Source: a virus. Taken from it: 64,000 bases of DNA. The notes beneath the pieces were generated by a model. It saw only the letters and a list, made by a program, of their open reading frames with translations, made no database searches and was not told where the DNA came from. The position numbers and the translations under genes were made by a program. Shown piece after piece: positions 7,379 through 16,188 of this stretch (positions are counted from its first letter, which is position 1; each line of letters begins with the position of its first letter). The DNA is taken from IMG/VR virus record IMGVR_UViG_3300044630_001055, positions 1 through 64,000 of that record. One strand, 5' to 3'.

Positions 7379-8592
7379 TATCGTCCTACTTCTTTTAAAT
7401 ATTTTGCTTTGAATTCATCCCAACCCATACCTATACCTTCAATATAGAATAGATGTTCGGGCTTAATTCTACCTTCATCATACAACTTAGAATATCTACT
7501 AATTGCATGTTTTTTCCACCATTTGTTAATGTAATCAATACCTTGCTCAAATTTAGGTTTCAATACCAACGCATCTTCTTCAATTTGCTTACATAAGAAC
7601 TCTCTTCCGTTTTCATACATCATAGCAAGATATACACCCCTCTTAAATCCGTGATGATATTCGTTTGCTTTGATACCACACTCTTTGAAGATTTGACCTA
7701 ATATCTTTTGTTTAATACCACTTACAGGTCCATTAGCTTCATAACCCATATTAGCACCATTACGAGCTCTTTCATCTGATATATTTTGCTTATACCATTC
7801 TGCTCTGTTTTCCTTTAACCATTGATGCCACGGGTCATAGAATTTATCATCCGGCTTTAAACTAATCTTACCAGCCGATTCTCCTAATGTTTTGAAAAGT
7901 GGAATACCATTATATTGTGAGTGAATACCATACAAAGATGTTGTACCAACTGCTACAAGAGTTTGACCATACTTTGTTTTCCAATGGTTTCTAACTTCAG
8001 GAACAGTAGTCATCATAGCAACTAACTTACCACCTAAGAAGTTATATCCTAATGGCTGTGTACATACAATAGTAGATGCTATTGTAGTATGATTTAACTT
8101 ACCATCAACAAACTTATTATCTTTACTCCAACCAATGAAATTATCTCTAACCCCCATTGAAGTAACATCAGATGCCAATGAAATTTGTCCCAACAACTTT
8201 CCACTCACTCTATCTTTCACATTAATCTTAACATTTCTACCAGGGTTTGCTGTAAAATCCATTGTGTGAATCATCCTACGGATTTGTGCCCATTTAGTAG
8301 ATTCTTTTGGATTATCATCTACAATCTCAACATAAGGGTCTAACGATTCAATTTCTTTTATCGTTAGCTCCTTATTGTTGATATCAGTTGGCTTCCATTG
8401 TAAATCATAATATGTAGCTATAAGGGATTTATCTTTAATCATTGTATCTCCCTGTAATTCTACCCATTTTTTGTATAGAGTTTGTTCCTCCACACTCATA
8501 GTAAGTAGGTAATCCATATTTTCTATTAGATTTGCCTTCTCTCTATCAAAGTCAAATACAGGTTTTTCCGGTTCACTATCCCAAAAGCTCAT
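7378..8592 (-). CDS. DruA-like (DUF4338) protein
   Basis: A 404-residue protein whose centre resembles DUF4338, the family of DruA from the Druantia defence system. Key matches are GKLLGQISLASD, then RDNFIGWS (149-156), a long helix-rich stretch, LGGKLVAMM, and VRNHWKTKYGQTLVAVGTT (200-218), which correspond to the DruA pattern RDRFIGWS ... HLLGRV ... W..RYG..PVLLETF. The N-terminal 100 residues and the C-terminal region (GIGMGWDEFKAKYLKEV) are not assigned. It is embedded in the replication operon between the 59-residue gene and the dUTPase block, which suggests a DNA-transaction role. The match is from memory of the family. Confidence 0.6.
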   Translation of the reverse strand: MSFWDSEPEKPVFDFDREKANLIENMDYLLTMSVEEQTLYKKWVELQGDTMIKDKSLIATYYDLQWKPTDINNKELTIKEIESLDPYVEIVDDNPKESTKWAQIRRMIHTMDFTANPGRNVKINVKDRVSGKLLGQISLASDVTSMGVRDNFIGWSKDNKFVDGKLNHTTIASTIVCTQPLGYNFLGGKLVAMMTTVPEVRNHWKTKYGQTLVAVGTTSLYGIHSQYNGIPLFKTLGESAGKISLKPDDKFYDPWHQWLKENRAEWYKQNISDERARNGANMGYEANGPVSGIKQKILGQIFKECGIKANEYHHGFKRGVYLAMMYENGREFLCKQIEEDALVLKPKFEQGIDYINKWWKKHAISRYSKLYDEGRIKPEHLFYIEGIGMGWDEFKAKYLKEVGR

Positions 8593-8598
8593 ATTATA

Positions 8599-8778
8599 TT
8601 ATTTTACGATTCCTCTAATTTGATTAGTTGTTATTGATGGTGCGTAGATATAAAGTTCCTTACCAGCATTTTCTACAAGAAACTTCTCTAAGTTCATATC
8701 CCATTCCTCACAAATATAAAGATAATCATCAATTAGTATTTGTGGTTCTTCAATTACAGTATAGTGCTGATTTGCCAT
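8599..8778 (-). CDS. Small hypothetical protein (59 aa)
   Basis: A 59-residue frame runs from ATG 8778-8776 to the TAA at 8601-8599, exactly filling the gap between the sliding clamp (stop at 8780) and the DruA-like gene (start 8592). It begins MANQHYTVIEEPQILIDDYL, is acidic, and contains ICEEWDMNLEKFLVENAGK. The one-base gap to the clamp stop and the 6-nt gap to the next ATG match the packing used throughout the window, which supports it as a real gene. Family unknown. Confidence 0.7.
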   Translation of the reverse strand: MANQHYTVIEEPQILIDDYLYICEEWDMNLEKFLVENAGKELYIYAPSITTNQIRGIVK

Positions 8779-8779
8779 C

Positions 8780-9475
8780 TTATTTAATCTCTACCAAATA
8801 ATAGTTCGATACATAATCTCCATCCGTAAATGATACGTGCGATAATCCTTTTGAAGAGATTTTCAATGAAGATGTTTTAGAACCTTTGTTAGCCATTAAG
8901 ATAGCTTTCAAATACTTTGCAGAAAATGCAATTGGTTCGATATCATTAGTTGCAGTTGAATCTACATCCAATGAAATTCGGTTGGAGTTAATTGAAGAAT
9001 ATCCTAAAATAATCTCACCCTTACCACCTTTGTGAATAAATGTAAATGTATCTGCATCCGATAATACACCTTTTGATTTGATGAACTTATTTACAAAGTC
9101 ATCATCCAAAGTGATTTCTGCATCAAACGGAGGAAGTGCTTTCAAATCAGGTACCGCAGGGATAACCGATGGTGCAGCTAACATATATTGTACTTTAGTT
9201 TTCTTATCGGAAAACTTTAATGCCCCAGTCACTTCTTCAATAGTGATAGCATCATCTAATACTGATAACAAACCTTTTAATTGTGATGTTGTGTAAATAC
9301 CAAACTCACCATTTGGGAAATCCGATTCGGCAACACTTACATCACCTAATAAAGTTTTATCATCTGAAATCATTCTTACCGATAAGTTATTCTCATCGGA
9401 TTTTACCATAACGGATTCAATCTCACCACCTAAGTTGTAACGACCAACGAAACCATCAAATTTGCTTCTGTTCAT
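8780..9475 (-). CDS. 45: DNA polymerase sliding clamp, gp45-like
   Basis: A 231-residue protein close in length to T4 gp45 (228). It has the alternating strand/helix pattern of clamp proteins: FGIYTTSQLKGLLSVLDDAITIEE in the first half corresponds to the gp45 segment VAIYDLNGFLGILSLVNDDAEI. It should form a trimeric ring that tethers the family B polymerase and also, in T4, activates late transcription. It is the first gene after the promoter at 9516-9547 and heads the clamp and clamp-loader operon. Confidence 0.9.
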   Translation of the reverse strand: MNRSKFDGFVGRYNLGGEIESVMVKSDENNLSVRMISDDKTLLGDVSVAESDFPNGEFGIYTTSQLKGLLSVLDDAITIEEVTGALKFSDKKTKVQYMLAAPSVIPAVPDLKALPPFDAEITLDDDFVNKFIKSKGVLSDADTFTFIHKGGKGEIILGYSSINSNRISLDVDSTATNDIEPIAFSAKYLKAILMANKGSKTSSLKISSKGLSHVSFTDGDYVSNYYLVEIK

Positions 9476-9515
9476 AATTAGTTATTTATTGTTTTATTTA
9501 TTTTATATTCGTTCA

Positions 9516-9547
9516 CAAAGATACAAATATTTTGTGAATATTCCAAC
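9516..9547 (-). promoter_or_regulatory. Bacteroidota-type promoter for the sliding-clamp operon
   Basis: Minus strand: TTGGAA (9541-9546), 17 nt, TATCTTTG (9516-9523). It gives a leader of about 35 nt before the gp45 ATG. The upstream box touches the stop codon of the DNA polymerase gene (9547-9549). Confidence 0.8.
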
Positions 9548-12069
9548 TAAAAAGAGAAAAACTTTTCAGCTGTTTTTTGTGAGGAAAGAACCTCACCCCA
9601 ACCCAATGCTCCATAGAAATCCTCTAACTTCTTTAGTAATTCCCTTTCAAAGATTTTATCATAATCGATGTAAGTTTTTACCAAATCCATAATTTGGTCT
9701 GAATCCTCATATCCCTTAAATCCCAACCCATCCAAACCATATGGATTTTGCTTTAGATATACCCACTTAATTTTATCACCATCTTTCATTGGTTCGCAGG
9801 TATTTTGTATATTAAAGTGAGCTATTAGTTGGTTATGTGCAATTGCTGCCTTAACGTGCGCCGGAGTTCCACTATTGAATTGAAACATTGCTCTATTATC
9901 CTTTTTCTTTGGTATGTATTTAGATAACTCTTTAACTGCTGAATTCTTAGCGATTGAAGTTACATCCATATTAACTAAATCCTTTTTGAAATCATGTATC
10001 TTATCAGTTAGTACATCTTCCGTTTCACCTTTTAGAATATCAATTAGGATACCACTCATAAACTTACGGAATTGTGCAGGATATGATGAACGAACCACAT
10101 CCAATCCTTTAACATCCAATCTATCGCATGGAATACCATTTTCCGCAATAATCCATTGTGCATATCGTTTCTTAGCAATCCAAATACCTGATTTAGATAC
10201 AAACTCTTTTTTGATTTGGAATCTATGTTTGGTTTTATCTACATTGAATACTCTTTCCGATAATACATCATAAAAGTTATTTAAGAAATCCTGCGTTTCA
10301 CCAGCAATTGTATCTACTTTCAATGCAATTTCAGTATCATTATCAGCTTTCCAATTCTCATATCTATGGTCTAATATAGGTACTGCTGAAAAGAATACCG
10401 AATCCGTATCAATGTATATGTTGAAATCCTGTCCGGTTGTTCCTAACTCTTTATTGTATTTAATATTAGCCATATCAGCCGTAGATTTAATTACAGTTTG
10501 ACCTGTTGTTGTTACAGCTTCTGCATTATCAACATCATAGAAACGGAACGCAGGTAATCCCAATACTCCATATAATGAGTTCAATAAAATCTTTTGTACT
10601 AACTGTCTTTTCTTATAGAATGCATATTTTTCTTTATCACCACTCTCACCAAATTGTTTTTCCAACTTACGGAACTCCACACGTTGAGAGAACCACAAAT
10701 CTAAAATATCAGGGATACAACCAGCTTTATCGGTTCTATACATTACACCATTAGATGATACCGAATACTTACTTTCTTCTAATAGTTTCTTTAAGTTTTC
10801 TTTTGATATCGTTCGGTTTCCAATAAAAAACTCATCAATTTCACCCTTCATATACTTTTGAGCATCCCAATTATCAATCTTAGCTACCTTTGTTTCAGGT
10901 GATATGTTAAGAGTCATAATGATGGATGGGTATAGTGATGTTAAGTCCAAGTCATATATCCAATCATACTTACCAACGATAGGTGCTTTTACATATGCCC
11001 CAATAAATTTCTCTTGGTCATTATCTCTTAATGCCTGCATCCTTTCTTGTCTATCCGCAGGTTTGTTAGGTGCTACAATGTTCTTTCTCTTTAAGTAAGT
11101 TAATAGTGCTCCCTCCAAATACTTTGATGAATAAACGAAATCTTCGTATGGAACGTGTCCAGCGTGGCAGATACCCCTAGCAGTATCAATGAATTGTAGT
11201 TTTGCATCCATATCTACAACTAACTGAACATCCACTAAGTTATACTCAATAAACTTTTCAATATCATCTCTGAATAGGATATCCAAATTACCTTTGTATT
11301 CAATCTTACCTCTACCCAACTCTCTCATTGCAATACTATCCAAACGATAGTTATCCAACTCCGTATATGTAAAGTTTTTGTACAATCCTAAATAATCCAA
11401 ATAGGATACCCCCGCCATAAAGAATCTCTTACGATATGGTGACCAGAAACATTCTCCAATAGGTGATAATCGATTAGCATGTTTTTGACCCAACACCCTC
11501 TTAATACGATTGTATAAATAAGGTGTATCAAAGTAATCAATGTTCCAACCTGTAACGATTGTGGGATTAATATACTCATATAAATCTAAGTATTTAAGTA
11601 TCATATCCCTCTCATCCACAAATGGAATTACAATTGCCGTATCGGTTTTCTTCTCCACCATCTTACCGCTCTTATCCATAATAAGGACATAGTATTGGTC
11701 AGCTGCTGAATCATGTAAACCAATTGCGGTTAATTCATTTTCAGCTTTTTCAGTATCCGGCAATCCCGTCTCCATCTCACACTCAATATCGTATGTTAAG
11801 ATAACGTGCCCCTCCGATGGAACATCTGAATCCGTATAAGTATCAACCAATACTCTAGTAGTTTCGGCAACATCTGATTCAAACAAATTAGGGTCATCTC
11901 CCTTAAATTTGTATATTTTTGTTAGTTTATCACCATATAAAGATGTGTAATCACCTCTTTCGGCTTTTTCATACGCATAACGAGTGTAAGGAAAACTTCT
12001 GTATCCCTGAACATCATCCCAAATGTGCACTAAATTCTTTTCTCTCTGATAATATACGTTCTGGTACAT
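9547..12069 (-). CDS. 43: Family B DNA polymerase, gp43-like
   Basis: An 840-residue replicative polymerase with proofreading. Exo I is LTYDIECEME (Asp94, Glu96), Exo II GWNIDYFDTP (176-181), Exo III YNLVDVQLV (about 276-284). Polymerase motif A is DLTSLYPSI (375-383), motif B KILLNSLYG (493-501) and motif C YIDTDSVF (Asp554, Asp556). It is somewhat shorter than T4 gp43 (898). It would replicate phage DNA with the gp45-like clamp encoded next to it. It is preceded within 14 nt by the glycosyltransferase gene and co-transcribed from the promoter near 15011-15042. Confidence 0.97.
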   Translation of the reverse strand: MYQNVYYQREKNLVHIWDDVQGYRSFPYTRYAYEKAERGDYTSLYGDKLTKIYKFKGDDPNLFESDVAETTRVLVDTYTDSDVPSEGHVILTYDIECEMETGLPDTEKAENELTAIGLHDSAADQYYVLIMDKSGKMVEKKTDTAIVIPFVDERDMILKYLDLYEYINPTIVTGWNIDYFDTPYLYNRIKRVLGQKHANRLSPIGECFWSPYRKRFFMAGVSYLDYLGLYKNFTYTELDNYRLDSIAMRELGRGKIEYKGNLDILFRDDIEKFIEYNLVDVQLVVDMDAKLQFIDTARGICHAGHVPYEDFVYSSKYLEGALLTYLKRKNIVAPNKPADRQERMQALRDNDQEKFIGAYVKAPIVGKYDWIYDLDLTSLYPSIIMTLNISPETKVAKIDNWDAQKYMKGEIDEFFIGNRTISKENLKKLLEESKYSVSSNGVMYRTDKAGCIPDILDLWFSQRVEFRKLEKQFGESGDKEKYAFYKKRQLVQKILLNSLYGVLGLPAFRFYDVDNAEAVTTTGQTVIKSTADMANIKYNKELGTTGQDFNIYIDTDSVFFSAVPILDHRYENWKADNDTEIALKVDTIAGETQDFLNNFYDVLSERVFNVDKTKHRFQIKKEFVSKSGIWIAKKRYAQWIIAENGIPCDRLDVKGLDVVRSSYPAQFRKFMSGILIDILKGETEDVLTDKIHDFKKDLVNMDVTSIAKNSAVKELSKYIPKKKDNRAMFQFNSGTPAHVKAAIAHNQLIAHFNIQNTCEPMKDGDKIKWVYLKQNPYGLDGLGFKGYEDSDQIMDLVKTYIDYDKIFERELLKKLEDFYGALGWGEVLSSQKTAEKFFSF

Positions 12070-12082
12070 CGTGTCTTTTTAA

Positions 12083-13195
12083 TTAATCTTCAAATATTCT
12101 AGCGGTTTTTTCAAAATTGTTTTCAATATCCCAACTTTTCAATGAGTTTTCCCATAATAGAGCTTTTGATATTGCACTTACATCGGGTCTTTCAATTATT
12201 CCATCTAATAACCCAACAACCACTTCTTTAAAATGCTCCTTCGAATTATATAGTAATGGATAATCATTGCCAACCATTTCAGGGTAACATAATCCGTTTG
12301 GTAGTACATATGGAACACCTCTACTCAATCCATCCGTTGTACTCATACTCCATGCTGAATATGTTTGGAAACAACCAACTCCAAAATGAGCTTGTGATAG
12401 TTGATTCATATACACATTTCTATCAGCATGTCCAATGTATTTTGTGTATGGTTTTTTCATATCTTTTAAACTAGTCCACACCTCAAAATCCTGTCTTTCT
12501 TTCCATAGATTATCCATAGTTTCAAAGAACCATTCGGAACCTGTATATACCCCTTCCCTATGATTGAATACAATGGTTTTTGGCTTGTATTCTTTTGGTT
12601 CTACGAATTCATCCGTACCCAAATACCAAGGCTGAATAATTCTATCTAATTTTTCAATGATATGTGGTTGAAAATCTTCAGATACTCTTTTAATTACCAA
12701 ATCCTTAACCCATTGAGAGTTTACACCACATACTTTCATATCCAACATACCCTTTACGTTTTTCCAAAAAGAGTTATCATCCCTAGCACCATTATCTTTA
12801 ATTTCCCACCAATGGCAGTATCCGATAATAGGTTGAGTTTTGTTGTAAATACGAGTAATTTTATATTCGTGAGTCCATTCAGGTAAATGTGACCAAATTA
12901 GATTAAAGTTTTCCTTATCAATCAATCGTTGGAAGAATTTGTATGGATAGTTTACCCTCATTTTTGGTGGGAAGCAATCTAATCCATCCATTCTACGAAG
13001 TGATACGTTTGGATATTCGAATGTATTGATAATACCAGGATGGTTATCCATGTCAGGATATGGGAGTACAAACTCCCACTCCTTACCTATTTTTGTGTTA
13101 TCTAAAAATGCTTTAAATACCAGCAAAAATGAATCTCTATTTATATCTTTGTTAGAGCCAAAGTTTGTATAATTTGGTATTACCAATACTTTCAT
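12083..13195 (-). CDS. Putative GT-B glycosyltransferase
   Basis: A 370-residue protein with a GT-B-like plan: KVLVIPNYTNFGSNKDINR at the start, HLPEWTHEYKITRIY in the acceptor half, a crossover at IIQPWYLGTDEFVEPKEYKPKTIVF, and in the donor half FGVGCFQTYSAWSMSTTDGL with SRGVPYVLPNGLCYPEMVG. The Asp-Gly-Leu-x-Arg-Gly-x-Pro segment replaces the usual E-x7-E motif, so it is a divergent member. Unlike the two GT4 enzymes at 274-2955, it lies directly upstream of the DNA polymerase in a Bacteroidota-type promoter unit, which makes a DNA-base or early host target more plausible (inference). Confidence 0.65.
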   Translation of the reverse strand: MKVLVIPNYTNFGSNKDINRDSFLLVFKAFLDNTKIGKEWEFVLPYPDMDNHPGIINTFEYPNVSLRRMDGLDCFPPKMRVNYPYKFFQRLIDKENFNLIWSHLPEWTHEYKITRIYNKTQPIIGYCHWWEIKDNGARDDNSFWKNVKGMLDMKVCGVNSQWVKDLVIKRVSEDFQPHIIEKLDRIIQPWYLGTDEFVEPKEYKPKTIVFNHREGVYTGSEWFFETMDNLWKERQDFEVWTSLKDMKKPYTKYIGHADRNVYMNQLSQAHFGVGCFQTYSAWSMSTTDGLSRGVPYVLPNGLCYPEMVGNDYPLLYNSKEHFKEVVVGLLDGIIERPDVSAISKALLWENSLKSWDIENNFEKTARIFED

Positions 13196-13196
13196 A

Positions 13197-14984
13197 TTAT
13201 GCGGATAAATCTAATGTGTCAACTATTTGATAAATTGTATTAATTGATTTCTCAACTACCTTTTTTTCAGAACCACTAAGTGTATCTAATATAGCTTCAT
13301 TTCGTTCAGCTATCATAATCCAATATTCATTTGGTGAGCAATTCCAATTTTTATTTTTCTGATTACCATCTAAGTTATCATCTATCATTCCTAAAAATCC
13401 ATCTTTAGCATCACCACCAGTACTATGCATTTGCTTATGTAACCAATGAAGTCCTTCTCCATTTGAAAAATTTACAATAGATATGTTATCTGTGGATAAT
13501 GGGAATAGTTTTAATCTAGCTACCATTGATTCACTTTCAATGAAAGATGCAGTTCTTTTCAATACATTTTCACGATATTCAGCTTGTAAATCTCTATCTT
13601 TTGAACGATTTTTAATGTCCGAATCTACATTTTGAAATACATATTGAAAGATTTTATCCCAACGAGAATTAGCACTTGTTGAATTATAAGTGGAAGCTTC
13701 TGTTCCAAAGTATTTCCAAACAGGAACTTTTTTATTATTATGGTTTACATCCGAATTCAAAAGTCTTGCATACTCATTGATAACTTTATTTACAACCTTA
13801 GAAATACCCATTTTTGGATTCTTTCTTTTAAAATAAAGTGCCAAACTAACCATCAATATACCGGTATGATATTTTTTAATATGAAGGTCTTCCATAGCTT
13901 GGATTTTAGAACCTCCTATTTTTTTCCAATCATTAACTAAGCTATTAATTGTTGTAGTAATTGTAGTCCACTCTTCTGATTCAAATACAAGTTTATATTC
14001 TTTTTCATAAAATGAAACAATATCTAAATAACTAGCATCTGTAATTGTTTTCTTAAACATATCTCTCCAATAATCAGTTTCTTTTCCATCATCTTTACCA
14101 TTTTCAAAACTAACTACCATATTATTAAACTTTTTAAACTCATCGATAGTATCACAATATCTAGAACCTATATATGCCTGAAGAATTGGAATCATTTTGG
14201 CTACTTTATGCTTATCAGCATAACTTTGATGACCAAACATTAATTTACCTTTATTAAAGTTATCAGTTCCAATTTTATTGGTAAAATATTCAAGTAGTTT
14301 ATCTCCACAATAATGAGTTTTATATTCATTTGTTCGTTTTAGTGGAGTCATATAATAGTTATAAGCCAACCAAGGGTTTGGTTGTCTATTACAATTCATC
14401 ATATCTTTTTCAAATTGACGGGTTGTTTGTAAACTAACTACAAATCCAATCTTAACATTATTATAAAACTCTTTAAACTCATCGGATGATTCTACCACAG
14501 ACTTCAAAGAGTAAGCGTAGTCTAATTGTTCTTCTTTTTTTGAATTAAAAAAATTGCGAATTAAATTTATCAAATACTTATCGTCTTCATTATTTATATC
14601 ATAATGCAATATGATATCATCGCACATATTCAACCATTCCTTTCCATTAAGAACTTCGTTGGTATAATATTTTCCAAATGTTAATGAAAACATAGTTCCA
14701 TTATCACGAATAAATCCAACTTTCGATGGATTATCTTTTAAAATACTTACCAGTAATTGACCTTTTTCTGAAATACCGGTCATATAACGAATTAAATGAT
14801 GAACTTTACCATAATACTTTATTTTTGTATCTAAATCTTCATCACGATTTCCTTCATTATCTAATTGTTTAGCTTCAATAAGATATTTACATTCATTGAA
14901 TGTAACTACTCCTATTTGTTTTACAAACATAGCAGGTTTTTGTTTGTTATTACCTACATACTTAATTGATTCTTTTAATTCCAT
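13197..14984 (-). CDS. Large hypothetical protein (595 aa)
   Basis: A 595-residue, mostly helical, Lys/Asn-rich protein I cannot place. It starts MELKESIKYVGNNKQKPAMF, has RQFEKDMMNCNRQPNPWLAY in the first half, and near the C-terminus GLHWLHKQMHSTGGDAKDGF followed by NWNCSPNEYW. The clustered His, Asp and Asn residues could be a nuclease-like metal site, in the way DUF262/GmrSD proteins end in an HNH domain, but the N-terminal DUF262 signature is not evident. It is the first gene after the promoter at 15011-15042 and precedes a glycosyltransferase and the DNA polymerase. The codon pattern looks AT-richer than its neighbours, suggesting acquisition. Confidence 0.7.
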   Translation of the reverse strand: MELKESIKYVGNNKQKPAMFVKQIGVVTFNECKYLIEAKQLDNEGNRDEDLDTKIKYYGKVHHLIRYMTGISEKGQLLVSILKDNPSKVGFIRDNGTMFSLTFGKYYTNEVLNGKEWLNMCDDIILHYDINNEDDKYLINLIRNFFNSKKEEQLDYAYSLKSVVESSDEFKEFYNNVKIGFVVSLQTTRQFEKDMMNCNRQPNPWLAYNYYMTPLKRTNEYKTHYCGDKLLEYFTNKIGTDNFNKGKLMFGHQSYADKHKVAKMIPILQAYIGSRYCDTIDEFKKFNNMVVSFENGKDDGKETDYWRDMFKKTITDASYLDIVSFYEKEYKLVFESEEWTTITTTINSLVNDWKKIGGSKIQAMEDLHIKKYHTGILMVSLALYFKRKNPKMGISKVVNKVINEYARLLNSDVNHNNKKVPVWKYFGTEASTYNSTSANSRWDKIFQYVFQNVDSDIKNRSKDRDLQAEYRENVLKRTASFIESESMVARLKLFPLSTDNISIVNFSNGEGLHWLHKQMHSTGGDAKDGFLGMIDDNLDGNQKNKNWNCSPNEYWIMIAERNEAILDTLSGSEKKVVEKSINTIYQIVDTLDLSA

Positions 14985-15010
14985 ATTTAAGGGGGTTATT
15001 GTTTATATAA

Positions 15011-15042
15011 TAAAGATAAGTAAAATAAATGATATTTCCAAA
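15011..15042 (-). promoter_or_regulatory. Bacteroidota-type promoter for the 595-aa/GT/polymerase operon
   Basis: Minus strand: TTTGGAA (15036-15042), 17 nt, TATCTTTA (15011-15018; final G replaced by A). The leader before ATG 14984 is about 20 nt. It lies just after the stop codon of the Mom-like gene (15047). Confidence 0.75.
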
Positions 15043-15046
15043 TATT

Positions 15047-15847
15047 TTACCAAAAATTTTCAGTACCTTCAGGTACTTCGTATGTTGTTAAATGATGTAC
15101 TACTTCTGTATTATAAGATGCAGTATCTTTGGGGTATGGCTTGATTTCATGCTTCAATCTACTCATCAAATCTTTCTTCTCCCGCTTATCTTGCGCAATT
15201 ATCTGAACGTACCTATGTTTTGGTGGTTCTTCTCTTCTCCAAAATTCTTTGTATCCTTCTTTACCAATTTCGTTTTGTAAATGTGCTAAATTACCACTAC
15301 CCCATAAAGAGAATACTGTCCTACTATGAATCCATTTGTAAGGGTCTTTACTTAATGAGATACCCCAATTTGGCATTAGTGCTATATCGGATGATAATCC
15401 TTGATAAATCCAATTTGTAGCTTGGTAGATACCACCTAAATGTGCTTGTCCATTGTCTGCATATGATAGGAGTACTTTGATTGCTTTATCGTTTTCTTTT
15501 AACCATTTGAATGTCTGTCCTAATGCAAATGATTCGATGTTAGAACCATAACCATCATCACAATATAGACGAGTTAGTTCTAAAATGTTATCTTTGGTTA
15601 ATCCTTCACAAATTGATGTTGATGCTTTTGCTCCCACTGGGAATCCATAAATTACACAACCTATTAATCTATCTCCATCAAATGTATTAGCATCATCGGA
15701 TTTGTAATAAATTCCTAATGCGTATCTACAAGCTGTCCAAGCGTGCGTATAGTGTTTCTTTACAATAATATCTTTTGCTATGTTTTTAGCTATTGGGTGA
15801 ACATACACCTTACTAACATCACAATAATCTTTTCCTTCTACTTTCAT
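15047..15847 (-). CDS. Mom-like DNA adenine-modification protein (copy A)
   Basis: A 266-residue protein with the Mom/GNAT-like pattern: early HYTHAWTACRYALGIYY (32-48), then LIGCVIYGFPVG (61-72), ELTRLYCDDGYGSN (90-103), and LLSYADNGQAHLGGIYQATNW (126-146). The last block fits the Mom signature of an Asp followed by G-H-x-G-x-I-Y-x-A. Mu Mom converts adenine to N6-methylcarbamoyl adenine and protects phage DNA from restriction. It is about 60% similar by eye to the gene at 16170-16943. The ATGA overlap (start 15847 against stop 15844) shows coupling to the lysine-rich protein upstream. Confidence 0.78.
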   Translation of the reverse strand: MKVEGKDYCDVSKVYVHPIAKNIAKDIIVKKHYTHAWTACRYALGIYYKSDDANTFDGDRLIGCVIYGFPVGAKASTSICEGLTKDNILELTRLYCDDGYGSNIESFALGQTFKWLKENDKAIKVLLSYADNGQAHLGGIYQATNWIYQGLSSDIALMPNWGISLSKDPYKWIHSRTVFSLWGSGNLAHLQNEIGKEGYKEFWRREEPPKHRYVQIIAQDKREKKDLMSRLKHEIKPYPKDTASYNTEVVHHLTTYEVPEGTENFW

Positions 15848-16152
15848 ATTTTACCAGAAGCCATCTTCTTCTTTATTGTCATTTTTTTTTTAGCTACCGG
15901 CTTTTTCTTTTTCTTCCGTTTAGCATCCAACTTAGCGAACGCATCATGTAACTCACCTAATTTACCTTCTGCTTTTGGTTTTTTTGGTGATTTGTTTTCT
16001 TTAAGATATTCAGCTGTCCATTTGATTTCAACCGATACAGGTCCATTTTGGAATTTGTTGGTATCATACTTCCAAACCATTGTACAATCCTCATCTTTAT
16101 AAACTCTTTCAAATTGTGTTGCGTTTGGTACTTCTATTAGTTTTTTAGCCAT
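15844..16152 (-). CDS. Small lysine-rich basic protein
   Basis: A 102-residue protein with an ordinary N-terminal half (FERVYKDEDCTMVWKYDTNK) and a very basic C-terminal half with KRKKKKKPVAKKKMTIKKK, resembling histone H1-like tails. It probably binds nucleic acid without sequence preference. It lies between two Mom-like genes and overlaps the downstream one by ATGA, so it may bring the modification enzyme to DNA (inference). The promoter at 16157-16188 places the start of transcription practically at its ATG. Confidence 0.7.
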   Translation of the reverse strand: MAKKLIEVPNATQFERVYKDEDCTMVWKYDTNKFQNGPVSVEIKWTAEYLKENKSPKKPKAEGKLGELHDAFAKLDAKRKKKKKPVAKKKMTIKKKMASGKI

Positions 16153-16156
16153 AGTA

Positions 16157-16188
16157 CAAAGTTACAAAATTAATTTGATATTTCCAAA
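16157..16188 (-). promoter_or_regulatory. Bacteroidota-type promoter inside the end of a Mom-like gene
   Basis: Minus strand: TTTGGAA (16182-16188), 17 nt, TAACTTTG (16157-16164). The upstream box is within the last codons of the gene ending at 16170. The predicted start lies at or within 2-3 nt of the ATG 16152-16150, giving a leaderless mRNA. Confidence 0.75.

Noticed and set aside
13197-14984. DUF262/GmrSD-type nuclease call
   Set aside because: The C-terminal His/Asn cluster is suggestive, but the N-terminal DUF262 motif could not be found.
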